The notes below the pieces were generated by a model. The model saw only the letters and a list, made by a program, of their open reading frames with translations, searched no databases and was not told the DNA's origin. Made by a program: the position numbers and the translations under genes. A DNA stretch of 64,000 nt. It comes from Skeletonema tropicum (Eukaryota; Bacillariophyta; Thalassiosirophyceae; Thalassiosirales; Thalassiosiraceae). How positions within the stretch are numbered: the stretch's first letter is position 1; every line of letters begins with the position of its first letter. The stretch is taken from assembly GCA_037178625.1 (NCBI GenBank), contig CM074144.1, positions 1,426,001-1,490,000 on the forward strand. The letters run 5' to 3'. Below, piece after piece: positions 39,943 through 49,753 of this stretch.

Positions 39943-40930
39943 GTGGATGAAAATAAAACCTATTTTACGAGATCACTAAATTTCCTTGATACTGATACTC
40001 TCGGACGAGTTTCTTGGTCGATCACTCTCTCTACAGGATTATCCGAGCTGGGTGATACTACTTGTGATGCATATCTCTATCTCTATGCAAGGGAATACCT
40101 CTATCCAAATCCAAATTATCGTCATCATACGGTCTGTAGAGATAGCAGGAGGAACTACATACCTGAGGCATGCAGTGAACTGTCAATACGTAGTAAAAAT
40201 CTTTTACGTTCATGCCATGACCCCTCAAGCAATGTGTATTTTGGCACTGGCTTTGCGGACGGGAGCATCCCATACGTCACGTCAGCAATTCTGTGATCAT
40301 TATTGATTGCAATCCAGAGACCATCTTGGAGTATACATCATCGGCGAAGCGAGCTCATCTACATCGCCCTTCCATCCACTGGACCTTCTTCGTCTGATGC
40401 TGAAGACGAAGAAGAAGATACTGCCCACCATGGAAGGACGCTAACGCTAATGATGTGTCGCCGACGTGGGCGTCAGTTGCTTTCTTCTTCTTTCTGGGAG
40501 GTAGATGAGATTACACGCTGCTGGACCCACGACTATACGAGCTCGCTGGGCTAGATAATCCGGAGTGTCCCCATCTGATTACCGTGACAAGTCCTTACAA
40601 TGCTTACAAGAGTCATGATGACAGCAATGGTGAGGATTTAAACTGTGTCCTAACACTATCATTGCTGTTGACGCGGATACACGGAGGAAGACGGAGCTGA
40701 TCAGACCATTCCTGATGAGACGAGATTCTCCAGAATAAGCACGTCACTGTTACACGTCACCTCGGGAGGAGGAGGACGACGACGATTCCATGATTCACTT
40801 CCAAAATCACATGTCTCACTCCGGCCAAAGCTTTCACATCAAGCAGCGCCGAGGAGGTCTCTCCAACTTTGATATCGTGGATAAAAGCTGTGCCACGTTC
40901 GTTCTCGATGTCTTTCCGAGCTGGCTAAAT
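39943..40930 (+). pseudogene. Degraded coding region, unknown
   Basis: Protein-like stretches in changing plus-strand frames: ELGDTTCDAYLYLYAREYL..PNYRHHTVCRD and NVYFGTGFADGSIPYVTSAI up to 40296, then DPRLYELAGLDNPECPHLI and SPYNAYKSHDDSNGEDLN near 40520-40640, then GQSFHIKQRRGGLSNFDIVD near 40820-40870. No family recognised. The frame breaks suggest a dead gene, but chance open frames cannot be excluded. Confidence 0.3.
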
Positions 40931-41596
40931 TTTACCAGGAAAAAAGTCGAGTAGTTGAATGTTGACGAATGAGATGGTGACTTCTGCTACTAATTGTTGT
41001 TGTTGGGAGAAGTGATGGGCGACAGTCATACGGGTAGGGAAGACTCAATGGACAGACTTTATTTTAGGCTGGCATTTCGTGCCTACTCAAGCGATAAGAC
41101 TTACTGGCAATCTTAATAGGAGTACGACAACTTGCTTTCTGCAACGGCAACGGAGACAAAAGCAACGTAAGGTACGTAGTTCATTGACACTCTCTCTGCT
41201 TGTTCATCCCCAAGCTAAGCGCAAAATTCATATATACTACTTCAAAACAGTAACAAAAAGAACCCATGCTGACTGATCATATGATTGTGGATTTCCGCAC
41301 CAACATCCATCGCGTCGAGCAGTACATTTGCTGATGATGATGACACACAGGTACCTGTTTTTGAGCGCCACTGTGAAGCGCACACCTTCCTCGTCACGAG
41401 CTCTGGTACACCGAGTGGGAGTACTATAGAATGAGACCTGACGCAGAGGCAGATGCAGATGCAGAGGCGGAGGATGGTAATGGTATACGATTGAGACAAC
41501 TTGTAGGAAATAAAGTATCACTTTCATTTGCACCCAACTAACATAAGCAACTTGCAACTGCCCGGTCATAGACTATCAGTGTCAGTGCAGTCGTGT
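40931..41596. other. Intergenic, nothing recognised
   Basis: No supported gene, RNA or element. Confidence 0.4.
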
Positions 41597-42865
41597 TCAA
41601 ATCAATACAAGGATGGATAACGGATAAGCTAGGAAGCATACCCATCCTCCCTCCTTCGCGAACTTGACCCCTAACTTTTGAAGAGCTTTTGCCTTGGCAG
41701 CTTTCTTTCGAGCAACACTTGAAAATGGCTCTGGCATATGATCTTCATCGAGCGTAACAAGCTTGACCATTCTATACACCTTCAATAAGGTGCGGTGATT
41801 CAATGAATAGTCAAAAAGATAGCGTTGCATCTCTTGGGAACCGTGTCCCAAATCAAGACGCTCAAGTTGGGGAGGTCCCCTACACATTCAAGCAACGGCT
41901 CATCGTAAGGGAGAGGAGGATCGTCATTAAAATCAATCATCCAATTGTTGTAATCGGTTGAAAAGCAATCAGATATATCCAAACGAGTCAAGTTTTGGAA
42001 GTGCTTGCCAATCACTTTCAACGTTCAAGGTGGAGGGTTCAAATCACTGATGGAAAGAACTTTCAACGTTTGGCATAGATGTGGAGCAAGGGTTGCGATC
42101 CCCTCGATGAACTCGTCGCCAATTCCTGTTTGAGTTTTATAAATGCGCAAATACAACTCTTCCAGCGATGTACAAGCGACTAGAACCTGCATCAAGTCAC
42201 TTCCTTGGAGGAGTGCTACATCACGTCCTCCCGCTCCCAATACTTTTGTGTTCACTGTCACTGAGGCACCGCCATCAACTCTGAACATGACAGATTTGAT
42301 CTCGCTGGCATTGGCTGGCAGGGCAAACGACGAATCAGAATCTTTCTTGCTTTCATCAAACTCAAACTCTGCCGGGATTTGGCAATCACGGTAACGATGT
42401 GAGTAGAATACTCGCTCACCACTCTCCTCTACTTGAAGTTTGATCATCTCAGTCTTCAAAGCTGCCTTGAACATGGCCTCTTCATTTGCACGATCCAAGT
42501 ATTCCTGATCTTCCGCTCTCTCTTCATGAAACTCACTCTCCTTCATCACACGAATGAGAACCTCTTCATCGTTGTCATAATTTTCCATGACCGCTGAACA
42601 ATATGGAGGCAAGTCATCATAATCGTCGGGTTCGTAGCCTTCGAACTCGAACCAGTTACTCTTGTCTCGCATTTGTCTCGCCTTTTCTACAGAGCATAGC
42701 TGGCATACTTCTGCTTATAGAGACATCAACGTCAGATTGGCAAATCATTTCTGCTTTGCTCCAACTTCTCCCGCGACAGCAGCCGTATGTGGTAGGGTAG
42801 GTTGTTGTGACAATCACAAAGCTGTCATCTGCAGCGTCGGCGTCGGCTGACATCTTCGTGCTCAT
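41597..42865 (-). pseudogene. Leucine-rich-repeat protein, copy A, multiple disruptions
   Basis: Reads leftward. 5' part: MSTKMSADADAADDSF near 42865, then, relative to copy B, a 4-base loss (GAGG) near 42693 breaks the frame before ARQMRDKSNWFE. The acidic stretch EGYEPDDYDDLPPYCSAVMEN and LMQVLVACTSLEELYLRI follow. An in-frame TGA lies at 42025 after LKVLSISDLNPPP. The frame reopens with LKVIGKHFQNLTRLDISDCF, another LRR, and a further frame change near 41880 leads to PPQLERLDLGHGSQEMQRYLF and a basic AAKAKALQKLGVKF end. LRR units are for protein binding; the family is expanded in diatoms. Three separate lesions make this a pseudogene. Confidence 0.7.
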
Positions 42866-43155
42866 ATTGTGTATTTCGACCTGAAGAAAACGATGCTTCC
42901 TTGGGTTGAATAGGTGGTAGACCGGATGAAGAGGTGTTGATTCTTTCGATCAGCATGCACTGTGAGATCTTGTGTTTTATGCCTGCCTCTCAGACCTCAA
43001 GACTGCCTCTAGCCCCCCTCTAATCTCCTCTACTTAGCTTTCATTCGTTGGTCGTCTTTCGTGCATCTTGCTGGAGAAGCTTTTTCTTAGAGGGCCAGGC
43101 TGAAGTAGAAGTCGAGTAGACATTTACAGTAAAGTAGCCCAAGGGATTTGTAAAA
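42866..43155. other. Intergenic, includes empty MITE site
   Basis: Sequence at about 43020-43125 (TTAGCTTTC.TTCGTTGGTCGTCTT then ATCTTGCTGGAGAAGCTTTTTCT and AGTAGAAGTCGA) is repeated at 49.3 and 49.76 kb, where the two halves are separated by inserted DNA. Confidence 0.6.
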
Positions 43156-43309
43156 AGTCCATGCAGCTTTCAAGCATAATCCAACATTAACTTAGGCACA
43201 GGGATCGCACACCCGAAGGAACATCAAACTGCAAGGTTCCTCGCTCAAGGTAAGTACATGCAGCTTTCAAGCATAATACAACATTTCATAACTTAGGCAC
43301 AGGGACATA
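43156..43309 (+). repeat. Tandemly repeated leader/intron unit upstream of small gene A
   Basis: Two copies of CATGCAGCTTTCAAGCATAA..CAACATT..ACTTAGGCACAGGG. The second copy looks like a 5'-UTR intron (CAAG|GTAAGTACATGCAG..TTAGGCACAG|GGAC, about 43251-43309) directly ahead of the ATG at 43333. The first copy, at about 43158-43202, matches the 3' part of that intron, so the intervening 48 bp would act as a leader exon. Confidence 0.55.
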
Positions 43310-43332
43310 ATATCAATCATAACTTCACTAAC

Positions 43333-43788
43333 ATGGCGGCTGAATTGATCGTTGACTTCCCTCTCACTCCCAAACGCAACCATGGCGTTGTGAAATTTGC
43401 TGAAACATCAGAGCTCTATATCTACATAGTTGACATTGACAGGCATGAGGACAAAAACGAGCTGTGGTACACCAAGGCAGAATACAAGGCAATGAAACGC
43501 AACATCAAGCGAGATGTCCTCCAAGCTCGTGCAAGTGATTGGACATCCGAAGAAGATGAAGGCTCCTGGATTGGTATTGCTCATCTACTCACACGGACCT
43601 GTGGGCTCGAGATGCAGGCTTGCAGACGTCGATGCGTACGTGCAGTCCTCAAAGAGCAGGCGAGACAGGAACAGGACCCACATGGAGGGTTCAGGTCGGA
43701 GAATATTGCACTTGCTTCGTTAGACAAAACAAGACAGGCCGCTTTGAGAGCGAGGATGCTCGGTAGTCTTCACCAAGATTCCATCTAA
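43333..43788 (+). CDS. Small diatom-type protein of unknown function, copy A
   Basis: 151 residues. N-terminal FPLTPKRNHGVVKFAETSELYIYIVD, then ELWYTKAEYKAMKRNIKRDV, a Trp-containing WIGIAHLL, a conserved LEMQACRRRCVRAVLKEQARQEQ helix, and a C-terminal SLDKTRQAALRARMLGS. The pattern (x-F-x-LYxY....DLWYTxxEYxxMK....CxxRCxxAVLxEQxxQ) belongs to a family I associate with many copies in diatom genomes and no known function; probably helical and soluble. It has a near twin at 51694-52143 (copy A is two residues longer). Confidence 0.75.
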   Translation: MAAELIVDFPLTPKRNHGVVKFAETSELYIYIVDIDRHEDKNELWYTKAEYKAMKRNIKRDVLQARASDWTSEEDEGSWIGIAHLLTRTCGLEMQACRRRCVRAVLKEQARQEQDPHGGFRSENIALASLDKTRQAALRARMLGSLHQDSI

Positions 43789-44185
43789 GAATATCGCAGG
43801 CAATCTCCTCGAGCTCGAGGGCGAGGGTCTGTGCGTGTTCGTGTTCGTGTGTATTATTTTAATCTGAGCAGTAGTAATAGGAACTCTCTAGGAGGTGTAA
43901 TTGAACCAATTTTGAATCACTTTTAACTATATCTACTCCTGTCAGTGTACCATATCTACTATCTTATTTGTTGTTTGCACATCAGATAGAGCTCGTAACA
44001 TTAGTCACTGATCTTGCTAGAGTTCCAGTCATTTCCGTACTTGAACTTCGTTGAGAAGACGCACGCCCGTTTTCTGTAATTTTTTGTCGCTGTAAAAATT
44101 GTGATTGACGGGGATAGAGAACCGCGTGTTTGCCCGCCCCCCTGCAAAGTCGACTTGGCGTCCGAATAAATCACTACTTGGGGAA
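43789..44185. other. 3' flank, duplicated at 52.15-52.52 kb
   Basis: Same order of blocks as 52144-52520 (CTCTCTAGGA, TTGAACCAATTTTGAATCAC, GTTGAGAAGACGC, CCCCCCTGCAAAGTCGAC), showing that gene and flank were duplicated as one block of about 1.2 kb. Confidence 0.75.
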
Positions 44186-44303
44186 CATGCCATCAGCTAG
44201 CACAGGTGACAAGAGGAGCGCGGACTTGCTACTGAACTATGAGATAGGCTGCACTCCTCTTATTACCTAAAATGGGCAAGTTCAGATCCAGCTTGCCCAG
44301 TAA
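44186..44303 (+). repeat. Solo 3'-end fragment of the 62-kb retrotransposon family
   Basis: About 118 bp matching (in opposite orientation) 62412-62531, the 3' UTR of the retroelement at the window's right end. It carries the same two inverted repeats, AAGAGGAGCGC/GCACTCCTCTT and GGGCAAG/CTTGCCC. It ends next to the truncated LRR copy B and seems to have replaced its 3' half. Confidence 0.75.
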
Positions 44304-44937
44304 TGGGTGTTGCGATCCCCTCGATGAACTCGTCGTCAATTTCTGATTTCCCAGGAGAACTACGCAAATACAACTCTTCCAGCGATGTACAAGCGACTAG
44401 AACCTGCATCAAGTCACTTCCTTGGAGGAGTGCTACATCACGTCCTCCCGCTCCCAATACTTTTGTGTTCACTGAGGCACCGCCATCAACATCAACTCTG
44501 AACATGACAGATTTGATCTCGCTGGCATTGGCTGGCAGGGCAAACGACGAATCAGAATCTTTCTTGCTTTCTTCATCAAACTCAAACTCTGCCGGGATTT
44601 GGCTATCAGGGTAAAGATGTGAGTAGAATACTCGCTCACCACTCTCCTCTACTTGAAGTTTGATCATCTCACTCTTCAAAGCTGCCTCGAACATGGCCTC
44701 TTCATTTGCACGATCCAAGTATTCCTGATCTTCCGCTCTCTCTTCATGAAACTCACTCTCCTTCATCACACGAATGAGAACCTCTTCATCGTTGTCATAA
44801 TTTTCCATGACCGCTGAACAATATGGAGGCAAGTCATCATAATCGTCGGGTTCGTAGCCTTCGAACCAGTTACTCTTGTCTCGCATTTGTCTCGCCTTTT
44901 CTACAGCCTCAGCATAGCTGGCATACTTCTGCTTATA
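44263..44937 (-). pseudogene. Leucine-rich-repeat protein, copy B, 3'-truncated
   Basis: Reads leftward from at least 44937 (open from KQKYASYAEAVEKARQMRDKSNW). Close to copy A: same acidic EGYEPDDYDDLPPYC, EESEFHEERAEDQEYLD-type helix, and LMQVLVACTSLEELYLR. After EFIEGIAT the LRR sequence is replaced by PITGQAGSELAHFR, encoded by a piece of retrotransposon 3' end (44186-44303). The LRR array is therefore lost. The frame is otherwise intact, so a short chimeric protein could still be made. The 5' end is uncertain; an upstream ATG near 45090 (MSADADAADDSF) would need splicing. Confidence 0.65.
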
Positions 44938-45960
44938 GAGACATCAACGTCAGATTGGCAAATCATTTCTGCTTTGCTCCAACTTCTTCCGTGATAGCAG
45001 CCGTATGTGGTAGGGTAGGTTGTCGTGACAATCACAAAGCTGTCATCTGCAGCGTCGGCGTCGGCTGACATCTTCCTGCTCATTTGTGTATTCAACGTGG
45101 AGAAAACGATGCTTCCTTGGGTTGAATAGGTGGTAGACCTTGATGAAGGCATAGATTCTTTCGATCAGCATACACTGTGAGATGTTGTGCTTTGTGTACT
45201 TCTGATTCTGCATTGGAGTGTGTTGAGGCCAGCGGCTGCCGACGCATGATATGATTGCTTTCACTGCATCCTTGAAATTGCTGATCAATAGGAGTTGACA
45301 GTCATATGAATGGCCGCAGGGAAACCCCGACATGATTGAAAGGACACTCCGAGCTCCATACACATTGGCGAGAGGAGGAGCAGCTGCGAGGCATGGCTGC
45401 ATACTTAAAAGTCTGTTGGTATCGTAGTCTCTTGAGCTCGCGAAACAGGATTCATTTCATTTCCATGCAATGCATTCTCTGCTTCCCCGCTTACTTACAT
45501 ACAGGAAAGCTTGTTGAGAAGAAGTAAACTAAACGCCCTTGAGAATGAAAGGATGATCTTTCGAATGTAAAGAGTGCATTTGATAATGTAAATAGCATCA
45601 TGCAAAGGCAAAGGTAGCTCTTGTTCAAATCAAGATGACGATGAAGACGATTTCGGAAGTGGAAGAGGGAGATGGTCTGATTCAGATTTAGATCTTCCCG
45701 ATACGTACAGTGCAGCCATAGTTTCTGATGCCGTCGGGAACCGCTCAATTGTTCCTTCATATGTCCTCGTGATTGGGTCATGACCATGATGCTTGCCTAC
45801 AATGATGCAGTCAAAGAGGGCGTGCTAGATCAAATGACAGCGGAGGCTACACGCGGATGAACTTCATGATAGTTCAAGATCGAATGGATCTCAATGAAAT
45901 GATCTTGAGACACCCCCCACCCCACCATCAATTCCTGGCGGTAGCCAACCGTTCAATAAA
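44938..45960. other. Intergenic with coding-like scraps before the next gene
   Basis: At about 45640-45960 plus-strand stretches look protein-like but change frame (WSDSDLDLPDTYSAAIVSDAVG, then WVMTMMLAYNDAVKEGVLDQ, then MIVQDRMDLNEMILRHPPP) and lead toward the gene starting at 45961. They could be decayed or missed 5' exons. Confidence 0.35.
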
Positions 45961-47511
45961 ATGTTAGACTTCATCAAAGAATGGACGGAAGCGTATTGCG
46001 GCATTCCAGCCACTCGTGGAAATTGGAATTGGAGCTTGGTCAGTTATGTCGGCGAATCGAAACACATTCTTAGACGTTGGAAGCAAGAGAACGATCGGTC
46101 AAAGGTTGATGGAGCTAAATTGAACTGGATCGCCTCCCAGTTTCTTGATGTTTACGAGATTATGTTTGCTCATGTCCCTGACGGAACCGGAAGAAGGTTT
46201 GAGTGCTTGTTAATGGAAGGCCTGATGCTCACGGCTCAAGTAGGAGTTGCCCATTTGATTGGGGACATTGAGTACATAGGACTAGCGAGCTCTGGCGATG
46301 GTTTGAATGAAATGAATGGAGGTAGAGCCTGGATCAATGATACTCACTGGAAATGCTCCATGGAAGAAATTCTATCACGGCTTAGGAGTTACGGTCCTGA
46401 ACATCCAAACGAACTAGTGATGACATCGACATCGACGCTTGTACCACTAATGATTTGGCGATTCTTGGACTTGGAGTCCCAACAATCTGATATTAGTCGT
46501 TACTGGCTAGGCACACCTCCAGAGAATATCACTGTCAACATGCTCCACCGGTACATTTCTTCGCTAGGAGGGAAAGCCCCAAAAGCAACTGGAGACGAAA
46601 CAACCTATGAAGGTGGAGATGAAACTCAAGATCGTACTCGAACAAGAGCTATTTTACCGTCAAGCACGAAGCGTTTAAGTCAATCATCTCGAGACAGCTC
46701 TGTGGAGGATCAATCACCGTTGATTACAGAGGAAATTCTGAAACAAATGAAGGCCGTACCTCCTGAGAAAGTTATCGGTAGGGACAAGTGGGGAAAACAA
46801 CGCTGCCGTACGGAGGAATTGGTGGGCGACAAGTGCAAGTGGGAACCGTGTCAAAGTGGAGGACAAAGCGACTGTGAAGGACATTGCAAAAAGCATTACA
46901 CCATTTACAAACAACATGACTCAAATAACTGGAAGAAATGGAAGAAGCCTAAGGCATTGACAGCTTTTGAAGTTGAGGATACTTTGGAAGGAGCTTCAAC
47001 AAAAGCTGGCAAAGTCTCTGCTCTCCGTGCCCTTCCGAAAATCGCTTCCATACGTGATCAAATCAGTCATCTCCAATTTATTGGTGGAAAAGGGAAAAAT
47101 GAATCTTTCCGTATCAATCCATCCGCATACTGGAGAGGGAAAGCCGCCCCAGCATTTCAAATCATCAATGTCGAACCTAGCAACAAAAACTTGAGGAAGT
47201 CATTAGGATTAGTATTGCTGACTCTACTAGAAGCCATGGAAACTGATAGCATTTTGAGGGAGATGAATTGGGAATCCATTAAAGAAGCATCTTATCTTGC
47301 TTTAGATGGGAATCACTTGACAGCTTTTGAAGTTGAGGATACTTTGGAAGGAGCTTCAACAAAGGCTGGCAAAGTCTCTGCTCTCCGTGAACAACCGAAA
47401 ATCGCTTCCATACGTGATCAAATCAGTCGTCTCCAATTTGGTGGCAAAAAGACAGAAGCTTCTTTTCATATGTTCAGTTGTCCCGCATGTCCAAAACCAG
47501 CACGTCCATAA
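45961..47511 (+). CDS. Unknown protein with internal 120-residue-spaced duplication
   Basis: 516 residues from the ATG at 45961; upstream coding-like scraps suggest the true 5' end may be missing. Residues 1-180 are globular with many Trp (RGNWNWSLVSYVG, GRAWINDTHWKC). About 275-310 has a Cys/His cluster, RCRTEELVGDKCKWEPCQ..SDCEGHCKKHY, that could bind zinc. A block LTAFEVEDTLEGASTKAGKV..ALR, followed by PKIASIRDQIS, occurs twice, at about 333-373 and 453-493. The last 15 codons overlap the 3' end of the convergent gene and read its antisense, so the natural C-terminus may have been lost. I do not recognise the family. Could be a remnant of a mobile-element or host gene. Confidence 0.5.
   Translation: MLDFIKEWTEAYCGIPATRGNWNWSLVSYVGESKHILRRWKQENDRSKVDGAKLNWIASQFLDVYEIMFAHVPDGTGRRFECLLMEGLMLTAQVGVAHLIGDIEYIGLASSGDGLNEMNGGRAWINDTHWKCSMEEILSRLRSYGPEHPNELVMTSTSTLVPLMIWRFLDLESQQSDISRYWLGTPPENITVNMLHRYISSLGGKAPKATGDETTYEGGDETQDRTRTRAILPSSTKRLSQSSRDSSVEDQSPLITEEILKQMKAVPPEKVIGRDKWGKQRCRTEELVGDKCKWEPCQSGGQSDCEGHCKKHYTIYKQHDSNNWKKWKKPKALTAFEVEDTLEGASTKAGKVSALRALPKIASIRDQISHLQFIGGKGKNESFRINPSAYWRGKAAPAFQIINVEPSNKNLRKSLGLVLLTLLEAMETDSILREMNWESIKEASYLALDGNHLTAFEVEDTLEGASTKAGKVSALREQPKIASIRDQISRLQFGGKKTEASFHMFSCPACPKPARP
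46957..47440 (+). repeat. Internal direct repeat, about 124 bp, spaced 360 bp
   Basis: 46957-47080 and 47317-47440 are nearly identical (TTGACAGCTTTTGAAGTTGA through CGTGATCAAATCAGTC). The 360 bp period is exactly 120 codons, keeping the frame. A recent in-frame partial duplication. Confidence 0.85.
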
Positions 47512-49121
47512 CCATCTGATCCTTCCGGCTGCTCAACAACCTCACCTTCCACCATCAATTTCAATGTCTTGTTAACCACCATCATTGCATCCGATATCTG
47601 CCGTAACCTTTCATAATTCAATGCACCCTCACTAGGACCACACTCTAAAAATCCCAATATTTCTTCAAATCCCAACGCCAAAAGCGCACCCCTTGCACCA
47701 GTGCTCCATACACTCTCGAAGAATAATCGATTTCCCACACGTAACTTCCTATACTTGGCATTCTCCGGCTGCATACATATATTTTGCAAATATTTCAATA
47801 ATCGTTTTGCAGCGGCAATTCCAGTTCCTGGACTGGATGCATCCTCTCGTTGCAGTTGGAAACAGGACCATTGTATTGCCATTTGCATCTCATAACTTGT
47901 AAATAAACTCAAGTTTCGTTCACCATTGTTGTAGGTGTCAATAAGAGGTGGCTCGGGGAGTATCGTATCGTCTACCCAACAGGCTGGTTTATAACCCTCA
48001 TTACGTGTGACATAGCCTTCTGGAACATCTCGTAGTGTAAACATTTGTGTACCCACGCGAGGATAATTAGTATTATTGACACCTTCAACTGTCGTCTCTG
48101 CACCAATCACGGTAGGAGTAATCCGAAATGGAACATATTTCAACAACACACCCTCTTCTCCACCATCACTACCACTACTAACACGAAATGTCCACGGATG
48201 ACCAATATACGTAGTTTGAACCCAACTTCCACCCCTCGGTACATTTCCCTTGTACACCTCATTCCCCCTATAGTCAATCCAATATACCTGAATCGATTCA
48301 TATCGAGTCTGATTTGACACTGTAATGTTTACAGCAATATTCCCCCGTTCGGAGGATGGTTGCATGGGTAATATAGCGGGGTGGAATGTGTTGGTAACGA
48401 TGTCTGTGGTGGGGATTGCGTAGATTCGGTAGAGGGATGTTATTGTTGCGTGCCAATTGTAGTAGGCGGATAGGCCGGGGTGTGTTGCTTGACTGTGCAG
48501 TTGAAGTGGAGGTGGTGGTGATTGTTCTTGTTCTTGCTGCTGTGTTTGATTTCCTGGTTGAGAAGAAGGATTCGACGATGATGAAGTATCTTGCTCCAAT
48601 GAGGAGTTTGTAACATCTTTTGATTTTGTCGGCTCGATAATATCATCATCATCATCTGAAGGGAGAGTCTTGTTGCAAATTAATTTGTCGTAATTTCTAT
48701 TCGCCGATGCCTTTTTGGCTGGTTTGATTTGCTTTTTTCTCTTTTTGACTTTGGCCTCAACACACTTTGTCTGAGGCAATGATGATTCATGTTGTGATGA
48801 TACCTCCTCTGAAGAAATCTTTGCATCTTCATCATCTACTTCTTCCATCAAAGGATCGCTACCAACAATATTACCACCGTCAACCCCATCTTTACTTCCA
48901 AGCAACACACGAAAAGACGACGACCGTTTATTCTCGTCCTTGAGGAAGAAGTGGTGAAGAATAATTGCCACAAGAAACGATGCAACTATCAATTTGACAA
49001 GTTCTGGAATTTGTTGGAGGAAGGATGATGATGATGATGATGCTTGTGGTGGCGCTTCATTATCTTCGATAATGATGGAGTCGTGGTAATTGTTGGATGA
49101 TTGATAATGTGTTTCCTCCAT
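47466..49121 (-). CDS. Transmembrane protein with VHL-like beta domain and PUB-like domain
   Basis: 551 residues from the ATG at 49121. One transmembrane helix at about 40-62 (LVKLIVASFLVAIILHHFFL), then a long acidic/Lys/Gln low-complexity region. About 260-312 matches the von Hippel-Lindau beta domain pattern: NITVSNQTRYESIQVYWIDY, G.E..KG.VPRGGSWVQTTY, GHPWTFR. In VHL this fold binds hydroxyproline degrons. About 440-490 resembles a PUB/PUG domain (AAKRLLKYLQNICMQPENAKYRKLR and a GALLALGFEE end), which in PNGase and relatives binds the C-terminus of the AAA ATPase p97/Cdc48. The combination suggests a membrane adaptor linking a substrate receptor to p97, for example in ER-associated degradation; this is inference. 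The 3' end overlaps the neighbouring convergent gene by 46 bp. Confidence 0.75.
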   Translation of the reverse strand: MEETHYQSSNNYHDSIIIEDNEAPPQASSSSSSFLQQIPELVKLIVASFLVAIILHHFFLKDENKRSSSFRVLLGSKDGVDGGNIVGSDPLMEEVDDEDAKISSEEVSSQHESSLPQTKCVEAKVKKRKKQIKPAKKASANRNYDKLICNKTLPSDDDDDIIEPTKSKDVTNSSLEQDTSSSSNPSSQPGNQTQQQEQEQSPPPPLQLHSQATHPGLSAYYNWHATITSLYRIYAIPTTDIVTNTFHPAILPMQPSSERGNIAVNITVSNQTRYESIQVYWIDYRGNEVYKGNVPRGGSWVQTTYIGHPWTFRVSSGSDGGEEGVLLKYVPFRITPTVIGAETTVEGVNNTNYPRVGTQMFTLRDVPEGYVTRNEGYKPACWVDDTILPEPPLIDTYNNGERNLSLFTSYEMQMAIQWSCFQLQREDASSPGTGIAAAKRLLKYLQNICMQPENAKYRKLRVGNRLFFESVWSTGARGALLALGFEEILGFLECGPSEGALNYERLRQISDAMMVVNKTLKLMVEGEVVEQPEGSDGYGRAGFGHAGQLNI

Positions 49122-49380
49122 GATGGATGTTTGTGTCAAAAATTCAGTATAATACGTAGAGTGGTTATTACTCTCTCTCTCTAGTGCATGGTGATGGTGG
49201 TAGTGTGACGCCAGCTAGCCGATGAGGGCTGCTCTGTTCATGCGGAGAGCTCTCTAGCTTTGCTCGCCTAGATAGACCTCATTCAGACTGCCGATGTGCT
49301 CGCATGCAGCCCGCCTCGCTCTCCTCTACTCTTAGCTTTCGTTCGTTGGTCGTCTTCGGATCGTATGTATGTAACAGAAA

Positions 49381-49420
49381 TTTTAAAGTACGTCTGGTGG
49401 GCCCTCAAGAGGCGACATTA
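49381..49420 (+). repeat. Dispersed 40-bp conserved core, copy B
   Basis: TTTTAAAGTACGTCTGGTGG then GCCCTCAAGAGGCGACATTA. Related to copies at 9254-9293 and 58757-58797; this copy and the 58.8 kb copy also share a GTAACA(A)GAAA prefix. Confidence 0.6.
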
Positions 49421-49429
49421 ATCTTGCTA

Positions 49430-49753
49430 CTCCCTCTGAATTAATTTGGCTTAAATTTCATCAATTTTCGTCGAGGAATTTGCTATCGCACACCGTTGGA
49501 AAGCTAATTTCACGGCGGTTACGATTAAATAGAGGTTGGAGGTTGTTAAGCGGATATTTTTCTTGCTATTGGGATAAAAGACGTTCAATTATCCTTAAAT
49601 TTAACGCTAATGAAAAACTGATGTGTCGTGTGGATGAGGGACTCTCGGACATTTTGTGTAGGACTTCCCGTAGGAATAAGTTGATAATTGGTATTCTTTT
49701 TTGTGGGACTACGATTAACTTCAAATGTATACTTTTTTGTGGGACAGAGGGAA
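49430..49753. mobile_element. Tc1/mariner (Stowaway-like) MITE, 324 bp
   Basis: Starts CTCCCTCTG and ends CAGAGGGAA, flanked by TA on each side (49428-49429, 49754-49755). The right end reads, on the minus strand, TTCCCTCTGTCCCACAAAAA, like the well-known plant Stowaway terminus. The paralogous locus at 43.07 kb lacks the element: ATCTTGCTGGAGAAGC there versus ATCTTGC-TA-element-TA-ATTGAGAAGC here. The left TIR beyond the first 9 bp is diverged. No coding capacity. Confidence 0.65.

Noticed and set aside
42143..42394. Plus-strand frames repeated opposite both LRR copies (also 44303-44614)
   Set aside because: Antisense shadows of the LRR reading frame; their conservation follows from the duplication.
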